DNA from: CAYFLR01 sp964343805
GTDB lineage: Bacteria > Bdellovibrionota_B > Oligoflexia > CAYFLR01
Direction: 5' to 3'
Length of the DNA: 25,026 nt
NCBI GenBank assembly: GCA_964343805.1
Contig: CAYFLR010000076.1
Location: 1 to 25,026, forward strand
Both the position numbers and the translations under genes were made by a program. Within the stretch, counting starts at the first letter, position 1, and the number at the start of each line of letters is the position of its first letter. The notes beneath the pieces are model-generated. The model worked only from the letters and a program-made list of their open reading frames with translations, ran no database searches and was not told the origin of the DNA. Shown here one piece after another: positions 8,503 through 17,022 of this stretch.

Positions 8503-8871
8503 ATGAAGTCTTGGGGTAGCAGTCAATCTCTTTTATTTAAGCTATTTGTTTTAGCTATTATATTTCTTGCAACCCTCTTCTTAAATCCGGCCTGTGACGA
8601 GGAAAAAAAGCCCACTGAAGCAAAAAAGGATGTGACCTCCAATGACAATACATCCCCAGAAAAGGACGAAGAAAAGCTCCTAACTGGTGTTTTATTGCGA
8701 GAAGACAATAAGGCTCCCGTTGAAAAGGCTAGTATCTATCAGGTGGGTGCTCTCAGCAAGGGAGTACAAAGTGACAAAGAGGGTCGATTCAAGATTAAAG
8801 TTTCCCCCAAAGTTTCACCAAAAGTCTCTCCAAAAGTTTCTCCCAAGCTTCTCCCATCTGAAAATGAATGA
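8503..8871 (+). CDS. Short lipoprotein head with partial carboxypeptidase-regulatory-like domain
   Basis: 122 residues: hydrophobic signal segment ending LNPAC (an imperfect lipobox), an acidic Lys/Glu spacer, then the first strands of a carboxypeptidase-regulatory-like (CarboxypepD_reg) domain, TGVLLREDNKAPVEKASIYQ to SDKEGRFKIK. Instead of completing the domain it runs into four V-S-P-K repeats and stops. Its TGA overlaps the ATG of the RCC1 gene (ATGA, 8868-8871). The head without a body here, and the body without a signal peptide downstream, suggest one ancestral lipoprotein gene, now broken or mis-sequenced. A real two-gene coupled pair cannot be excluded. GGAG seven bases upstream supports the ATG. 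Confidence 0.6.
   Translation: MKSWGSSQSLLFKLFVLAIIFLATLFLNPACDEEKKPTEAKKDVTSNDNTSPEKDEEKLLTGVLLREDNKAPVEKASIYQVGALSKGVQSDKEGRFKIKVSPKVSPKVSPKVSPKLLPSENE
8797..8844 (+). repeat. Four 12-bp tandem repeats encoding V-S-P-K
   Basis: Units AAAGTTTCCCCC, AAAGTTTCACCA, AAAGTCTCTCCA and AAAGTTTCTCCC, followed by a degenerate 11-base fifth unit. The slippage-prone array sits immediately before the stop/start overlap that splits the lipoprotein head from the RCC1 frame. Confidence 0.85.
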
Positions 8872-10637
8872 GCCTGGTGTTCTTCAAAGAGGAAAGCGAT
8901 GGCGTCTTAGGGAAAAAGATAGATGGCATAAAACCAGATGAAGATTCCGATCTGGGAGAAATTTCTCTCCCGAAGACGGGATTCATAGAAGGGGTGGTTA
9001 AAAAGAGTGAAGAAGATAATATAGGCATCGAGGTCTTTATTCCTGGCACCAGCTTTAGCGCAATCACTAATAAGGAAGGACAATTCACCATTTCTCATGT
9101 TCCTCCTGGTACCTGGGAAGTCCATACACTCCACGATGCTTATGAATCTTTTATATGGGAAAAAGTCACTGTCAAATCCTCCTCCACCACCACCCTCGAT
9201 AGAGCCTGGATTGTTCCAGCAAGTGGAGCCCAATGTCGACTTTTCATCAATGAAGGAAGTAAACAGACTACTCAAGCAGAAGTCTCCCTTTCCATTTATT
9301 ATTCCAAAGACTCCATTTTGTATAAGGTGGCTGAAGAACCCGATTTTATCAACAAAGAGTGGAAACCCATTCCCAAAGGAAATCCATTTACCATTTCATA
9401 CACCCTACCTGCTTTAGGCGATCACACACTTTATCTCACAGTTCAAGATCAAAACGGATCTCAAAGTAGTCCCATGAGTGCTGATATCGCCTATATAAGT
9501 GGAAGCATGAATAACTCCAATGACAATCAATCGAGTTCAACATCCAAAGAAAAACTAGAAGTTTATATAAGAAAACCTTATCTAGCCTTAGGCAACACCC
9601 ATAGCTGTCTATTGACTAGCGATGGTACCGTAAAATGTTGGGGCGATAACCGGAAAGGACAGTTAGCTCACAAAGAGGGAGATGATTATGCATCGCCAAA
9701 AGTGGTCACCGGAATTTATGAAGAGGTGGCCTCAATTGATGCGGTGGGTGATTATACCTGTGTTCTCACCTTTCAAGGTGCAATCAAGTGTTGGGGAAAA
9801 GTACCATTTGAAGAAACTTCTTCCGATTCTCTCGGAAGAGAAAATCTTTACCTTCCTCGACTTTTAAAGGGGATGGATAGTAATATCCGAGCCTACACAT
9901 TGGGAAATTCACATCTCTGTATTCGTAACTTGGCTCAGGAAATTTTTTGTATGGGCTCCAACCTATTAGGTCAATTAGGGGATGGCACCACTACAACGTC
10001 GTCAAGCCCGGTAAAAGTCATCGATCTTATAGAAAACCCAAGTCAACTTGCCATAGGAGAACTTCATACCTGTATCTTATTAGGAGTAGGACATGCCACT
10101 TGTTGGGGAGATAATCAAATTGGCCAACTAGGGATTCCAACAGTCACTGGGACAAACAAAGCAAAAAATATAAATAGCCAAAAAGCATTGGGAATCACTG
10201 CAGCGGGAAGACATACATGTATGTACTTTTTCTATGAAGGGATCAGTTGTTGGGGTGAAAACATCCATGGTCAATTAGGAAATGGCTCCACCACCCAAAG
10301 TAATACACCCGTTGCTTCAGCAGTGAGCGATTCAGTCGTTCAGGCCTCTACCAGTACAGGTCATACATGTGCCCTCTTAAAAAGTGGAGAAATCGAGTGT
10401 TGGGGTGATAATTCTCACGGTCAAATTGGCGTAACCGGAGGTGGCAAGGTTTTATCTCCTACTAAAGTGGAAGGATTAACCGGTAGTACCCCCAAACAAG
10501 TGGCAACCGGTCTTAATCATAGCTGCGTTCTTTATGAAGATGAGAGCGTAGAGTGCTGGGGTGCCAATGCCAATGAACAATTAGGAGATGGGACCAATAA
10601 CAGCTCTTATTCTCCGGTGAAAGTGAATGGATTGTAA
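8868..10637 (+). CDS. RCC1-repeat seven-bladed beta-propeller protein
   Basis: 589 residues. Residues about 36-110 form a complete carboxypeptidase-regulatory-like domain (FTISHVPPGTWEVHTL); about 110-205 are a further beta-rich region. From about residue 238 to the end there are seven RCC1-type repeats of roughly 45-55 residues, each with a G-x-x-H-x-C strand and a C-W-G or equivalent strand (for example HTCALLKSGEIECWGDN), enough to close one propeller. The paired cysteines in each blade suggest disulfides and hence export, yet this frame has no signal peptide; the 122-residue lipoprotein head overlapping its start would supply one. RCC1 propellers bind proteins or surfaces; the partner is unknown. 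It converges on the next gene with 15 bases between them. Confidence 0.85.
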   Translation: MSLVFFKEESDGVLGKKIDGIKPDEDSDLGEISLPKTGFIEGVVKKSEEDNIGIEVFIPGTSFSAITNKEGQFTISHVPPGTWEVHTLHDAYESFIWEKVTVKSSSTTTLDRAWIVPASGAQCRLFINEGSKQTTQAEVSLSIYYSKDSILYKVAEEPDFINKEWKPIPKGNPFTISYTLPALGDHTLYLTVQDQNGSQSSPMSADIAYISGSMNNSNDNQSSSTSKEKLEVYIRKPYLALGNTHSCLLTSDGTVKCWGDNRKGQLAHKEGDDYASPKVVTGIYEEVASIDAVGDYTCVLTFQGAIKCWGKVPFEETSSDSLGRENLYLPRLLKGMDSNIRAYTLGNSHLCIRNLAQEIFCMGSNLLGQLGDGTTTTSSSPVKVIDLIENPSQLAIGELHTCILLGVGHATCWGDNQIGQLGIPTVTGTNKAKNINSQKALGITAAGRHTCMYFFYEGISCWGENIHGQLGNGSTTQSNTPVASAVSDSVVQASTSTGHTCALLKSGEIECWGDNSHGQIGVTGGGKVLSPTKVEGLTGSTPKQVATGLNHSCVLYEDESVECWGANANEQLGDGTNNSSYSPVKVNGL

Positions 10638-10652
10638 AACCGCTACCGAAAA

Positions 10653-12695
10653 CTAAGGCTGATAGTTAAAGTAATAAAAAGCCCCGGTAAGAATAAGATC
10701 TTGATACCAATCTAACAGTTTTTGCTTTTCGTTAGCGCAAGCGGCTTCCTGGCATGAAGTGAGATCTTTTGCAGATAAAAGATCTCGTTTAAAAATCTTT
10801 TTATGATAAAGACAATATTGAGAATTACACTGTAGATAAAAATTATGAGTTTGGTTTGTTTTTTTTGAGTCAGAAAATAGAGAAGTTCCCCAGCCCACCA
10901 CAATTTTCTCCTGATCTAATATGAGTGAAAGAATGGTTGGGGGCAGGTCTAAATGATTCCCTAATTTAGAATACTTTTGACCGGGATTTTTAATCAAAGA
11001 GGGGCTGTAAAAAAGGAGAGGAATGGATTCCGTAACAAAACGGTCTTTGTCTTGCCAGTTCACTGGTCCATTAAAGGCATGATCTGCGGTGATAATAAAC
11101 AAGGTCTCATTAAAATACTCTTCGCGAGAAGCTTTTTTTATAAACTGTCCTAGTGCATAATCGGCATAGGCAAAAGAAGAAAATCTTTTTTGGAAGTTAT
11201 CGGGGTCTTTGATTTTACCTTTCAACCGGCTGGGAATTGTAATTTTTGGAGGTTGAAAGCTCTTAGGCATCTGGTAAGGAGGGTGATTATTGGTGGTCAA
11301 TACAAAATGAAAACTAGAACTCTTTGCATTTACCAGCTCTTGATGCACTAAGTTGAATAAATCCTCATCATAAATCCCATAGCGAGCTCGCTGTGAAATG
11401 GGAATAGAGCCTTCACCCAAACTTTTGGCAAAGCCGATTTTCTTGGTGAAGTAACCAAGATTATGCCATCTGAGCGAAGATCCTAAGTAAAAAGTAGAGG
11501 TAAATCCCTCCCTTCTCATTTGTTTTGGAAAGGCATCAAAAGGTTTATAGGACTCTTTTAAAGAGGTCAAAGTAGGTAAATTACGTGGAAGGGGAATTCC
11601 TAGAAGAGTCTGCAACACGTTGGAAGCAGTTCCTCCCGCAACAAAATAATAATTATCAAAATAGAGACTCTCTGCCTTAAGTTTTTGATAGGTGGGAGCA
11701 ACCATAAGGTTAAAATTGTCGCTCTTTAAATCAAGCACCCACTTGGCATAGCTTTCCATAAAAATGAGAATAATATGCTTGGGCTTTCTGTTGAGCACTT
11801 TAGAACCGGTGAGGGGCACTCTATAAGTTATAGCTAAATTGCTGGCTTTATTTCCCCCAAGAACTCGCCGTTCATCGAGAGACTCCACTTTTTTAAAAGC
11901 AGGTAAGATCTCTTCAAAAGTTATATTTGGTTTTTCATGCTGATAATCTTCTTTATAACCGCTCATTTCAACATAGCTTAAATACATTTCCGTAACAGGA
12001 TTGGCATGGAGAGTATTCAAAAAGGGGTGAGACCAATATTGCAGACGATGCATCTTGTGAAGCAAAGGAGCCCGTTCAAAGGTGGCTCGAATACCCATAA
12101 AGACGAGAAGAGGGAGAATAAAAAGACCCGCTTTGGAGGTGAGCCAACTTTGCCATCTGGCATTATTAAAAATGGGAAGGTTAAAAATTTTATCGAGGAA
12201 TACTGAGCTGTGTTTAACGAAAAGAAGGAACAGAGCCCCTCCCAAGAAGAGGTTTTTTAAAGGAAGCTCATCATAAAAACTGAGAATTACCAGCTTTGCA
12301 TTGTCAACACTCGCAAAAAATTCCCAAAACAAGATGTTAAAATTGTCCTGGTAGTAATAGTAAAAGTAGTGACTGAGGATAAGAAAAAGAAAAGAGAGTC
12401 CTAAGCCGATCCAACGCCAATAAACTTGAAAAGATTTTAAATGGAAGGGAAAAGATTTCCTATAAGCACAGTAATAGGCCACAGGCAACCACAGGGAGAC
12501 AAAAAGGGTGGCCACACTGCAATCGATTCGTGCCGCCAATAAAAAGAGCTCTATTATATTTAGAGCTGTCACCTCAGAAAAAAAGTTTTCTGGCATAAAG
12601 TAAAGCAAAGATAAGAGGCGACCCAATCCAAATAGAAATAATATTTGAATCCAAGTAACAAAGGGAAGCTGAAGTGAGCGATAAAAGTATTTCAT
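10653..12695 (-). CDS. LtaS/OpgB-like membrane phosphoglycerol transferase (alkaline phosphatase superfamily)
   Basis: 680 residues from the ATG at 12695, chosen because AAAAGAGAGAG lies just upstream; an ATG at 12716 adds seven residues without a ribosome-binding site. Five hydrophobic helices fill about the first 200 residues, followed by an extracytoplasmic sulfatase-fold domain with the family's metal and nucleophile motifs: IFMES (metal Glu), GGTASN (candidate nucleophile Thr), TTNNHPPY (substrate or metal His) and ITADHA (metal Asp-His). Members move glycerol-phosphate or phosphoethanolamine onto envelope glycans, for example lipoteichoic acid in Gram-positives and periplasmic glucans via OpgB in Gram-negatives. 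The exact acceptor here cannot be told. Convergent with the RCC1 gene and divergent from the BspA-type gene. Confidence 0.85.
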   Translation of the reverse strand: MKYFYRSLQLPFVTWIQILFLFGLGRLLSLLYFMPENFFSEVTALNIIELFLLAARIDCSVATLFVSLWLPVAYYCAYRKSFPFHLKSFQVYWRWIGLGLSFLFLILSHYFYYYYQDNFNILFWEFFASVDNAKLVILSFYDELPLKNLFLGGALFLLFVKHSSVFLDKIFNLPIFNNARWQSWLTSKAGLFILPLLVFMGIRATFERAPLLHKMHRLQYWSHPFLNTLHANPVTEMYLSYVEMSGYKEDYQHEKPNITFEEILPAFKKVESLDERRVLGGNKASNLAITYRVPLTGSKVLNRKPKHIILIFMESYAKWVLDLKSDNFNLMVAPTYQKLKAESLYFDNYYFVAGGTASNVLQTLLGIPLPRNLPTLTSLKESYKPFDAFPKQMRREGFTSTFYLGSSLRWHNLGYFTKKIGFAKSLGEGSIPISQRARYGIYDEDLFNLVHQELVNAKSSSFHFVLTTNNHPPYQMPKSFQPPKITIPSRLKGKIKDPDNFQKRFSSFAYADYALGQFIKKASREEYFNETLFIITADHAFNGPVNWQDKDRFVTESIPLLFYSPSLIKNPGQKYSKLGNHLDLPPTILSLILDQEKIVVGWGTSLFSDSKKTNQTHNFYLQCNSQYCLYHKKIFKRDLLSAKDLTSCQEAACANEKQKLLDWYQDLILTGAFYYFNYQP

Positions 12696-12844
12696 GCTCT
12701 CTCTTTTAACATTCACTTTTGATTAAAACAAACTAGAAATGGCCTTTAAGGACTGTGAAATCATTGATTGCTAATTTTACCCTAATTATTTACTATTATA
12801 TACAAGCCAGTATATTAAAGAATTTAAGTGAATAAGGGCAGTAT

Positions 12845-15832
12845 ATGTTTAAAAGATTCATATTACTTACTTTTCTTATCTTTTTCTCCTTGCTAACAGG
12901 TTATTGCTCTTCCGAGCGTAAGATAGGATCTGGTAAAAAAGAAAAGCCGAGTGATGACAAAGTGGAAGTCAAAACCTCTGAGGAATCAAAAACATACAGC
13001 CAATCCCCCTTAGTAAAAGCGGTCGTACAAGATCTTAAAACTTTTTTAACCGAAAATTATTCAGCAGGATCTACTTCCAAAACCCTCTCTTTAAATGAGT
13101 TTCAACTCTCCTCCATTATATCCAAGACCGAAACCCACTTAAGCACCAGCAACTTAAATGAATCAAATACTATGACAATCGTTATCAAAGGGGTTTTAAC
13201 GGGGGCAGAATCCTCCATTCCCAAACTTGATTTAGGAAAAGTAGAAAATACCACTACCCTACTCACCGGTCTTGTCACCAGTTTACAAGAGTCAGCCCTT
13301 AAAAATAAAGATCTCTCAGATAAAAAAGCGGATGTTACCACCTCCACTTTCATGACCAATGTAATGAATACAATGGCAGAAACAGTTATTGGTGAACTGG
13401 ACTCCGCAGGTTTAACTGCAGAGCAATGTAAAACCGTTTCCAAAAAAATGCTGCAAACCATGATTGGAAATGCAGGTAAGATATACACCTCAGCGAGTGA
13501 AATAAAAACAGCTCTTCCCACTATTATGCAAGGTGCTGTCAAGGGAATCGATCAAATTAAGGTCACCGGCTATGATGTGAATGATCTACCCGAAATGATC
13601 AAAGGGATCGCAAGCGGTGCAACAGGCGGATTGGCTAAACTAAAGATAGACGATCTTAAAAGTGAAGATGTCAGTGGAATGGTCACCGAAATTGTGAAAG
13701 GAATTTCTGACTCTTTAAAAGAAATAGAAATGAGCGGATATAATAAAGACCAAGCCAATAGTCTCTATAGCGATATTCAAAACGGTATAAATGAGGGAGT
13801 CACTGAAATAAATGTGGAGGGTTTTGATCCTACAAGTATACCTACAGTCGAGCAAATGCTAGACGATACCCCTCCTCCTCCATCTGAAAATCATCCCCCA
13901 CTGGTGGGCAATAATGAAACCTTTACCGCCATCGAAGACACAGCATTAAATTTCGAGCTAACTAAAAAAGCCACCGATAAAGAGGGAGACACTTTAAATT
14001 ACATTATGGTTACCGGCCCGGACAAAGGGACATTGACTAATTGCATGGATCAAACCGGCTCGGACAATGGTCAAGATTTGACTTGTACCTATACACCCAA
14101 TGCCAATGTGACCGGTTCAGACAACTTCACCTATAAAGTGAATGATGGGAAAATAGACAGCAAAAGTACCGGCACCATATCTTTTAACATTACGGCTGTG
14201 AATGATGCCCCAACAGTGGGTGCCAATGAAACCAAATCCACTATTAAAGACCTGGCCATAGATTTCACTATCACCAATGCCGGTTCTGATATTGAAAATG
14301 ACACCCTCTCTTATGTTTTAGTAACAGCCCCCACTAATGGAACTCTCACTAACTGTCTGGGCCAAACGGGTGCTGCTAACGGCCAGGATGTAACTTGTAC
14401 CTATACCCCTAATAATGCTTATATTGGGAGTGACACCATTATTTATAAAGTGAATGATGGAAACCTTGATAGCCCCACCAATGCCACCATCACAGTAACG
14501 GTAGCAACACCTCCTCCCATGGTGACTATCTGGCGAACCACCTCAGATAGCGAATCAATTACTCTTCCTCTCAGATCAGGTTACAGTTATAACTTTACAG
14601 TGGATTGGGGAGATGGCGAATCAAATACTATTACCGCTTTTGACGATGCGGCAATCACTCATACCTATGACACAGCAGGAGACTATACAGTTACCATTAC
14701 TGGCTTAGCGGAAGCTTGGTATTTTAATAACGGGGGAAGCAAGTCAAAGATTATTGAGGTGACCGATCTAGGAGCTTTAGGTTGGACAGACCTATCCAAT
14801 TCATTTTACGGATGTGATAATCTCACCTCCTTCGCAGGAGGATACACCCATAATGTAACCTCTTTTAACCGGATGTTTATGGAAACCTCTTCACTAACCA
14901 ACATAGATCTCTCCAGCTTTGATACCTCTAGTGCCAATAGTTTGGGATGGATGTTCTATGGTGCGTCAGCTATTAGTACCTTAGATCTTTCCAGTTTTAA
15001 TACCACTAATGTCACTAGCCTGGAAAGATTGTTTTATAATGCCACCTCGTTAACCAGTGTCAACCTTTCCAGTTTTGATACTAGCAATGTGAACACCATG
15101 AGTGGCATGTTTTTAAGTACCACTTCACTGACAAGTCTAGATGTCTCTCATTTTGACACGGCCAAGGTAACCAACTTTGGCGGAATGTTTTCAGGAGCCA
15201 CCGAACTCACCAGCTTAGACCTCTCAAACTTTAATACCTCTAGTGCCACCACATTTGAATCAATGTTTCGGAATATGTATAAATTGGAAAGTCTGGATAT
15301 TTCCAATTTCAATACCAGTAACGTCACCATCATGTCCGGTATGTTTAGCAGTTGTTCCAGTTTAACCTCGCTTGATCTCTCCCACTTCAACACAGCTAAA
15401 GTTACTGCTATGAATGCCATGTTTTCATCTGCTAGTGCACTGGTGAGTCTTGATATATCCTCTTTTAATACGGCTGAAGTTACCTCGATGGGCCATATGT
15501 TTAAAGGTATGAACTCATTAACGACCCTAGATGTCTCTCATTTTGATACCACCAAGGTGAACAGTATGGATAGTATGTTTATGCAGCTTATGGAGGTCAC
15601 GACTCTCGTTCTCTCTAATTTTAACACCTCTACCGTCACCAATATGGAAAACCTTTTTAATGGAACCACTAAATTAACTTCCTTAAATGTAATGGGGTGG
15701 GATATCGATCCAGAGCCTTCCAATACCGGCATATGGACCAATGCTAATGGAGGTATCGTGGTTTATTGCGATCAAGGCGGATCGGCAGGAACGGGAACTT
15801 TCTTTACTAAAACCTGTGTGGCTCCACCTTGA
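12845..15832 (+). CDS. BspA-type (DUF285) leucine-rich-repeat surface protein with cadherin-like and PKD-like domains
   Basis: 995 residues. An N-terminal signal segment ends near LTGYC, probably lipid-anchored although Tyr before the Cys is unusual. Residues about 30-335 are a helix-rich, Thr/Ser-rich region of unknown fold. Two cadherin-like (VCBS-type) repeats follow, about 349-451 and 452-556, each with L-T-N-C and T-C-T-Y-T-P-N strands and the YKVNDG motif. A PKD-like domain (VDWGDGES to HTYDTAGDYTVTITG) covers about 575-620. Ten exact 26-residue BspA-type repeats span residues 684-943, with flanking caps. Proteins of this repeat family mediate adhesion in oral and gut bacteria and mycoplasmas. 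AAGGG seven bases upstream supports the start. The last 92 bases overlap the frame of a GNAT remnant. Confidence 0.88.
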   Translation: MFKRFILLTFLIFFSLLTGYCSSERKIGSGKKEKPSDDKVEVKTSEESKTYSQSPLVKAVVQDLKTFLTENYSAGSTSKTLSLNEFQLSSIISKTETHLSTSNLNESNTMTIVIKGVLTGAESSIPKLDLGKVENTTTLLTGLVTSLQESALKNKDLSDKKADVTTSTFMTNVMNTMAETVIGELDSAGLTAEQCKTVSKKMLQTMIGNAGKIYTSASEIKTALPTIMQGAVKGIDQIKVTGYDVNDLPEMIKGIASGATGGLAKLKIDDLKSEDVSGMVTEIVKGISDSLKEIEMSGYNKDQANSLYSDIQNGINEGVTEINVEGFDPTSIPTVEQMLDDTPPPPSENHPPLVGNNETFTAIEDTALNFELTKKATDKEGDTLNYIMVTGPDKGTLTNCMDQTGSDNGQDLTCTYTPNANVTGSDNFTYKVNDGKIDSKSTGTISFNITAVNDAPTVGANETKSTIKDLAIDFTITNAGSDIENDTLSYVLVTAPTNGTLTNCLGQTGAANGQDVTCTYTPNNAYIGSDTIIYKVNDGNLDSPTNATITVTVATPPPMVTIWRTTSDSESITLPLRSGYSYNFTVDWGDGESNTITAFDDAAITHTYDTAGDYTVTITGLAEAWYFNNGGSKSKIIEVTDLGALGWTDLSNSFYGCDNLTSFAGGYTHNVTSFNRMFMETSSLTNIDLSSFDTSSANSLGWMFYGASAISTLDLSSFNTTNVTSLERLFYNATSLTSVNLSSFDTSNVNTMSGMFLSTTSLTSLDVSHFDTAKVTNFGGMFSGATELTSLDLSNFNTSSATTFESMFRNMYKLESLDISNFNTSNVTIMSGMFSSCSSLTSLDLSHFNTAKVTAMNAMFSSASALVSLDISSFNTAEVTSMGHMFKGMNSLTTLDVSHFDTTKVNSMDSMFMQLMEVTTLVLSNFNTSTVTNMENLFNGTTKLTSLNVMGWDIDPEPSNTGIWTNANGGIVVYCDQGGSAGTGTFFTKTCVAPP
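14894..15673 (+). repeat. Ten 78-bp tandem repeats (26-residue BspA/DUF285 units)
   Basis: Each unit encodes a variant of LTSLDLSxFNTSxVTxMxxMF plus five variable residues. Spacing is exactly 78 bases throughout with no indels, while the nucleotide sequence has diverged. Residues kept in nearly every unit: Leu-4, Ser-7, Phe-9, Thr-11, Met or Leu-20 and Phe-21. Confidence 0.92.
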
Positions 15833-16184
15833 TTATCTGAAAAACAAAGAAGAACAATCAGCCTTAGTAGCCATGGTAGACAATAAAATAGTTGGGTTTA
15901 CCATGTTTGGAAAGAATCGTGAGGCAAAATATGATTACCAAAGTGAAATTTATGGGATTTATCTACTAGAAGAATTCCAAAGGCAGGGTATGGGTTATCA
16001 AATGTTTGAAAGATCTGTGCACTGGCTGAAGGAAAAAGGTTACATCAATATGATATTATGGGTGCTCAAAGATAATTTATCGGCCATTTCTTTTTATGAA
16101 AAGATGGGCGGCAAAATAGTAGCCGAAAAAACCATTTGCATTGAAGAACCATTAACTGCATTGGGGTACGGCTATCAATTGTAA
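15741..16184 (+). pseudogene. N-terminally truncated GNAT acetyltransferase
   Basis: The frame is open from 15741, but its first 30 residues are the out-of-frame shadow of the BspA gene end; GNAT-like sequence begins only at about 15828 (DYLKNKEEQSALVAMVDNKI). The core is convincing: a strand IVGFTMFG, the acetyl-CoA loop EFQRQGMGYQMF (R/Q-x-x-G-x-G) and the C-terminal motif DNLSAISFYEKMGGKIV. The normal first strand and two helices (about 40-50 residues) are missing, and there is no start codon with a ribosome-binding site in the homologous part. This looks like a gene whose 5' end was replaced when the BspA gene end was joined to it. If expressed at all, it would be by coupling to the upstream gene. 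Confidence 0.65.
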
Positions 16185-16203
16185 GATCCAGTGTTTTTTC
16201 CTA

Positions 16204-17022
16204 TTGGTCCTAATTTCCCTTTGTATCATTGGATGCAAATCAAGGCAAACGGATTCCCAAACCCTCGCATCTGGTCTTGATCACTGTCCCCAAACCGTAG
16301 CTAAATCCACCATGGGATTGGTCCTTTCTGGAAATAGCCTCCTACCAAATTGCACAGGTATTCGGGTAGGAAAAGATCTTATATTAACCGCTGCTCATTG
16401 TGTGGATAGGATAGATGGTAAAACTTTTTCTTGGATCCTCTATAGTCAAAAAGCCAATTTTAAAGATGTGACTAAAATCAAATCCTATACGATCCATCCA
16501 GACTATGTTTCTAATGGTTTTAATCCCATTGGCGGCTATAAAAAAATTTTTGGCTTAACGGATGATATTGCTCTTGTTCAAGTGGAAGAATTACCAGAAA
16601 GTATTCCCATTATTGAACCCTTTTTTTCAGAGGATCCTTTGGCAGGAGAAGAGTTATACACCTCCGGTTGGGGCATTAGAGAGGATGGCATTGCCAGATT
16701 TGGATGCGCAAAAGGCAGATTTGATGATCCTTTTTTTCAAATGAGCAAGCAATTTACCTTCACCTATTTAAAGGAAACGTGGATATGTAATGGAGATTCA
16801 GGAGGCCCTATCTTTATAAAAAAAGGAAATAAGTTTGAATTAATTGGGACTGTTTTTGCTAGTGGAAGTTTTTTAGGGTCGTGTGATGCTCAAACCAGTG
16901 CCACGGCTATTAACTTAAAACACTATCAACATTGGTTCCTTTGTGCTGCCAATGCCCTTCATAATATGTTTCCACCGGGATGTGAAAAGTTAGAAGTGAT
17001 TACACCAAATTGGAATTATTGA
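16204..17022 (+). CDS. Exported trypsin-fold (S1) serine protease, start uncertain
   Basis: 272 residues counted from a TTG at 16204. The catalytic triad is intact: TAAHC (His65), DDIALV (Asp121) and NGDSGGP (Ser199). The position equivalent to trypsin Asp189, six before the Ser, is Trp, so trypsin-like Arg/Lys specificity is not expected. Several cysteines could form disulfides. The N-terminus reads as a lipoprotein signal (LISLCIIGC), but from the TTG it is only ten residues before the Cys with no positive charge. The frame continues upstream through KIQCFFLLVL to a stop at 16153-16155 without any ATG, GTG or ribosome-binding site. The real start may have been lost, mutated or mis-sequenced. 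Its 3' end overlaps the convergent hemerythrin-fusion gene by 23 bases. Confidence 0.75.
   Translation: MVLISLCIIGCKSRQTDSQTLASGLDHCPQTVAKSTMGLVLSGNSLLPNCTGIRVGKDLILTAAHCVDRIDGKTFSWILYSQKANFKDVTKIKSYTIHPDYVSNGFNPIGGYKKIFGLTDDIALVQVEELPESIPIIEPFFSEDPLAGEELYTSGWGIREDGIARFGCAKGRFDDPFFQMSKQFTFTYLKETWICNGDSGGPIFIKKGNKFELIGTVFASGSFLGSCDAQTSATAINLKHYQHWFLCAANALHNMFPPGCEKLEVITPNWNY

Noticed and set aside
8868..8871. Programmed -1 frameshift joining the lipoprotein head and the RCC1 frame
   Set aside because: No slippery heptamer is present at the overlap, and the usable window between stops is only a few bases; simple stop-start coupling or an indel explains it better.
13102..13542. 146-residue minus-strand frame inside the BspA-type gene
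   Set aside because: Antisense shadow of a long, domain-supported coding sequence.
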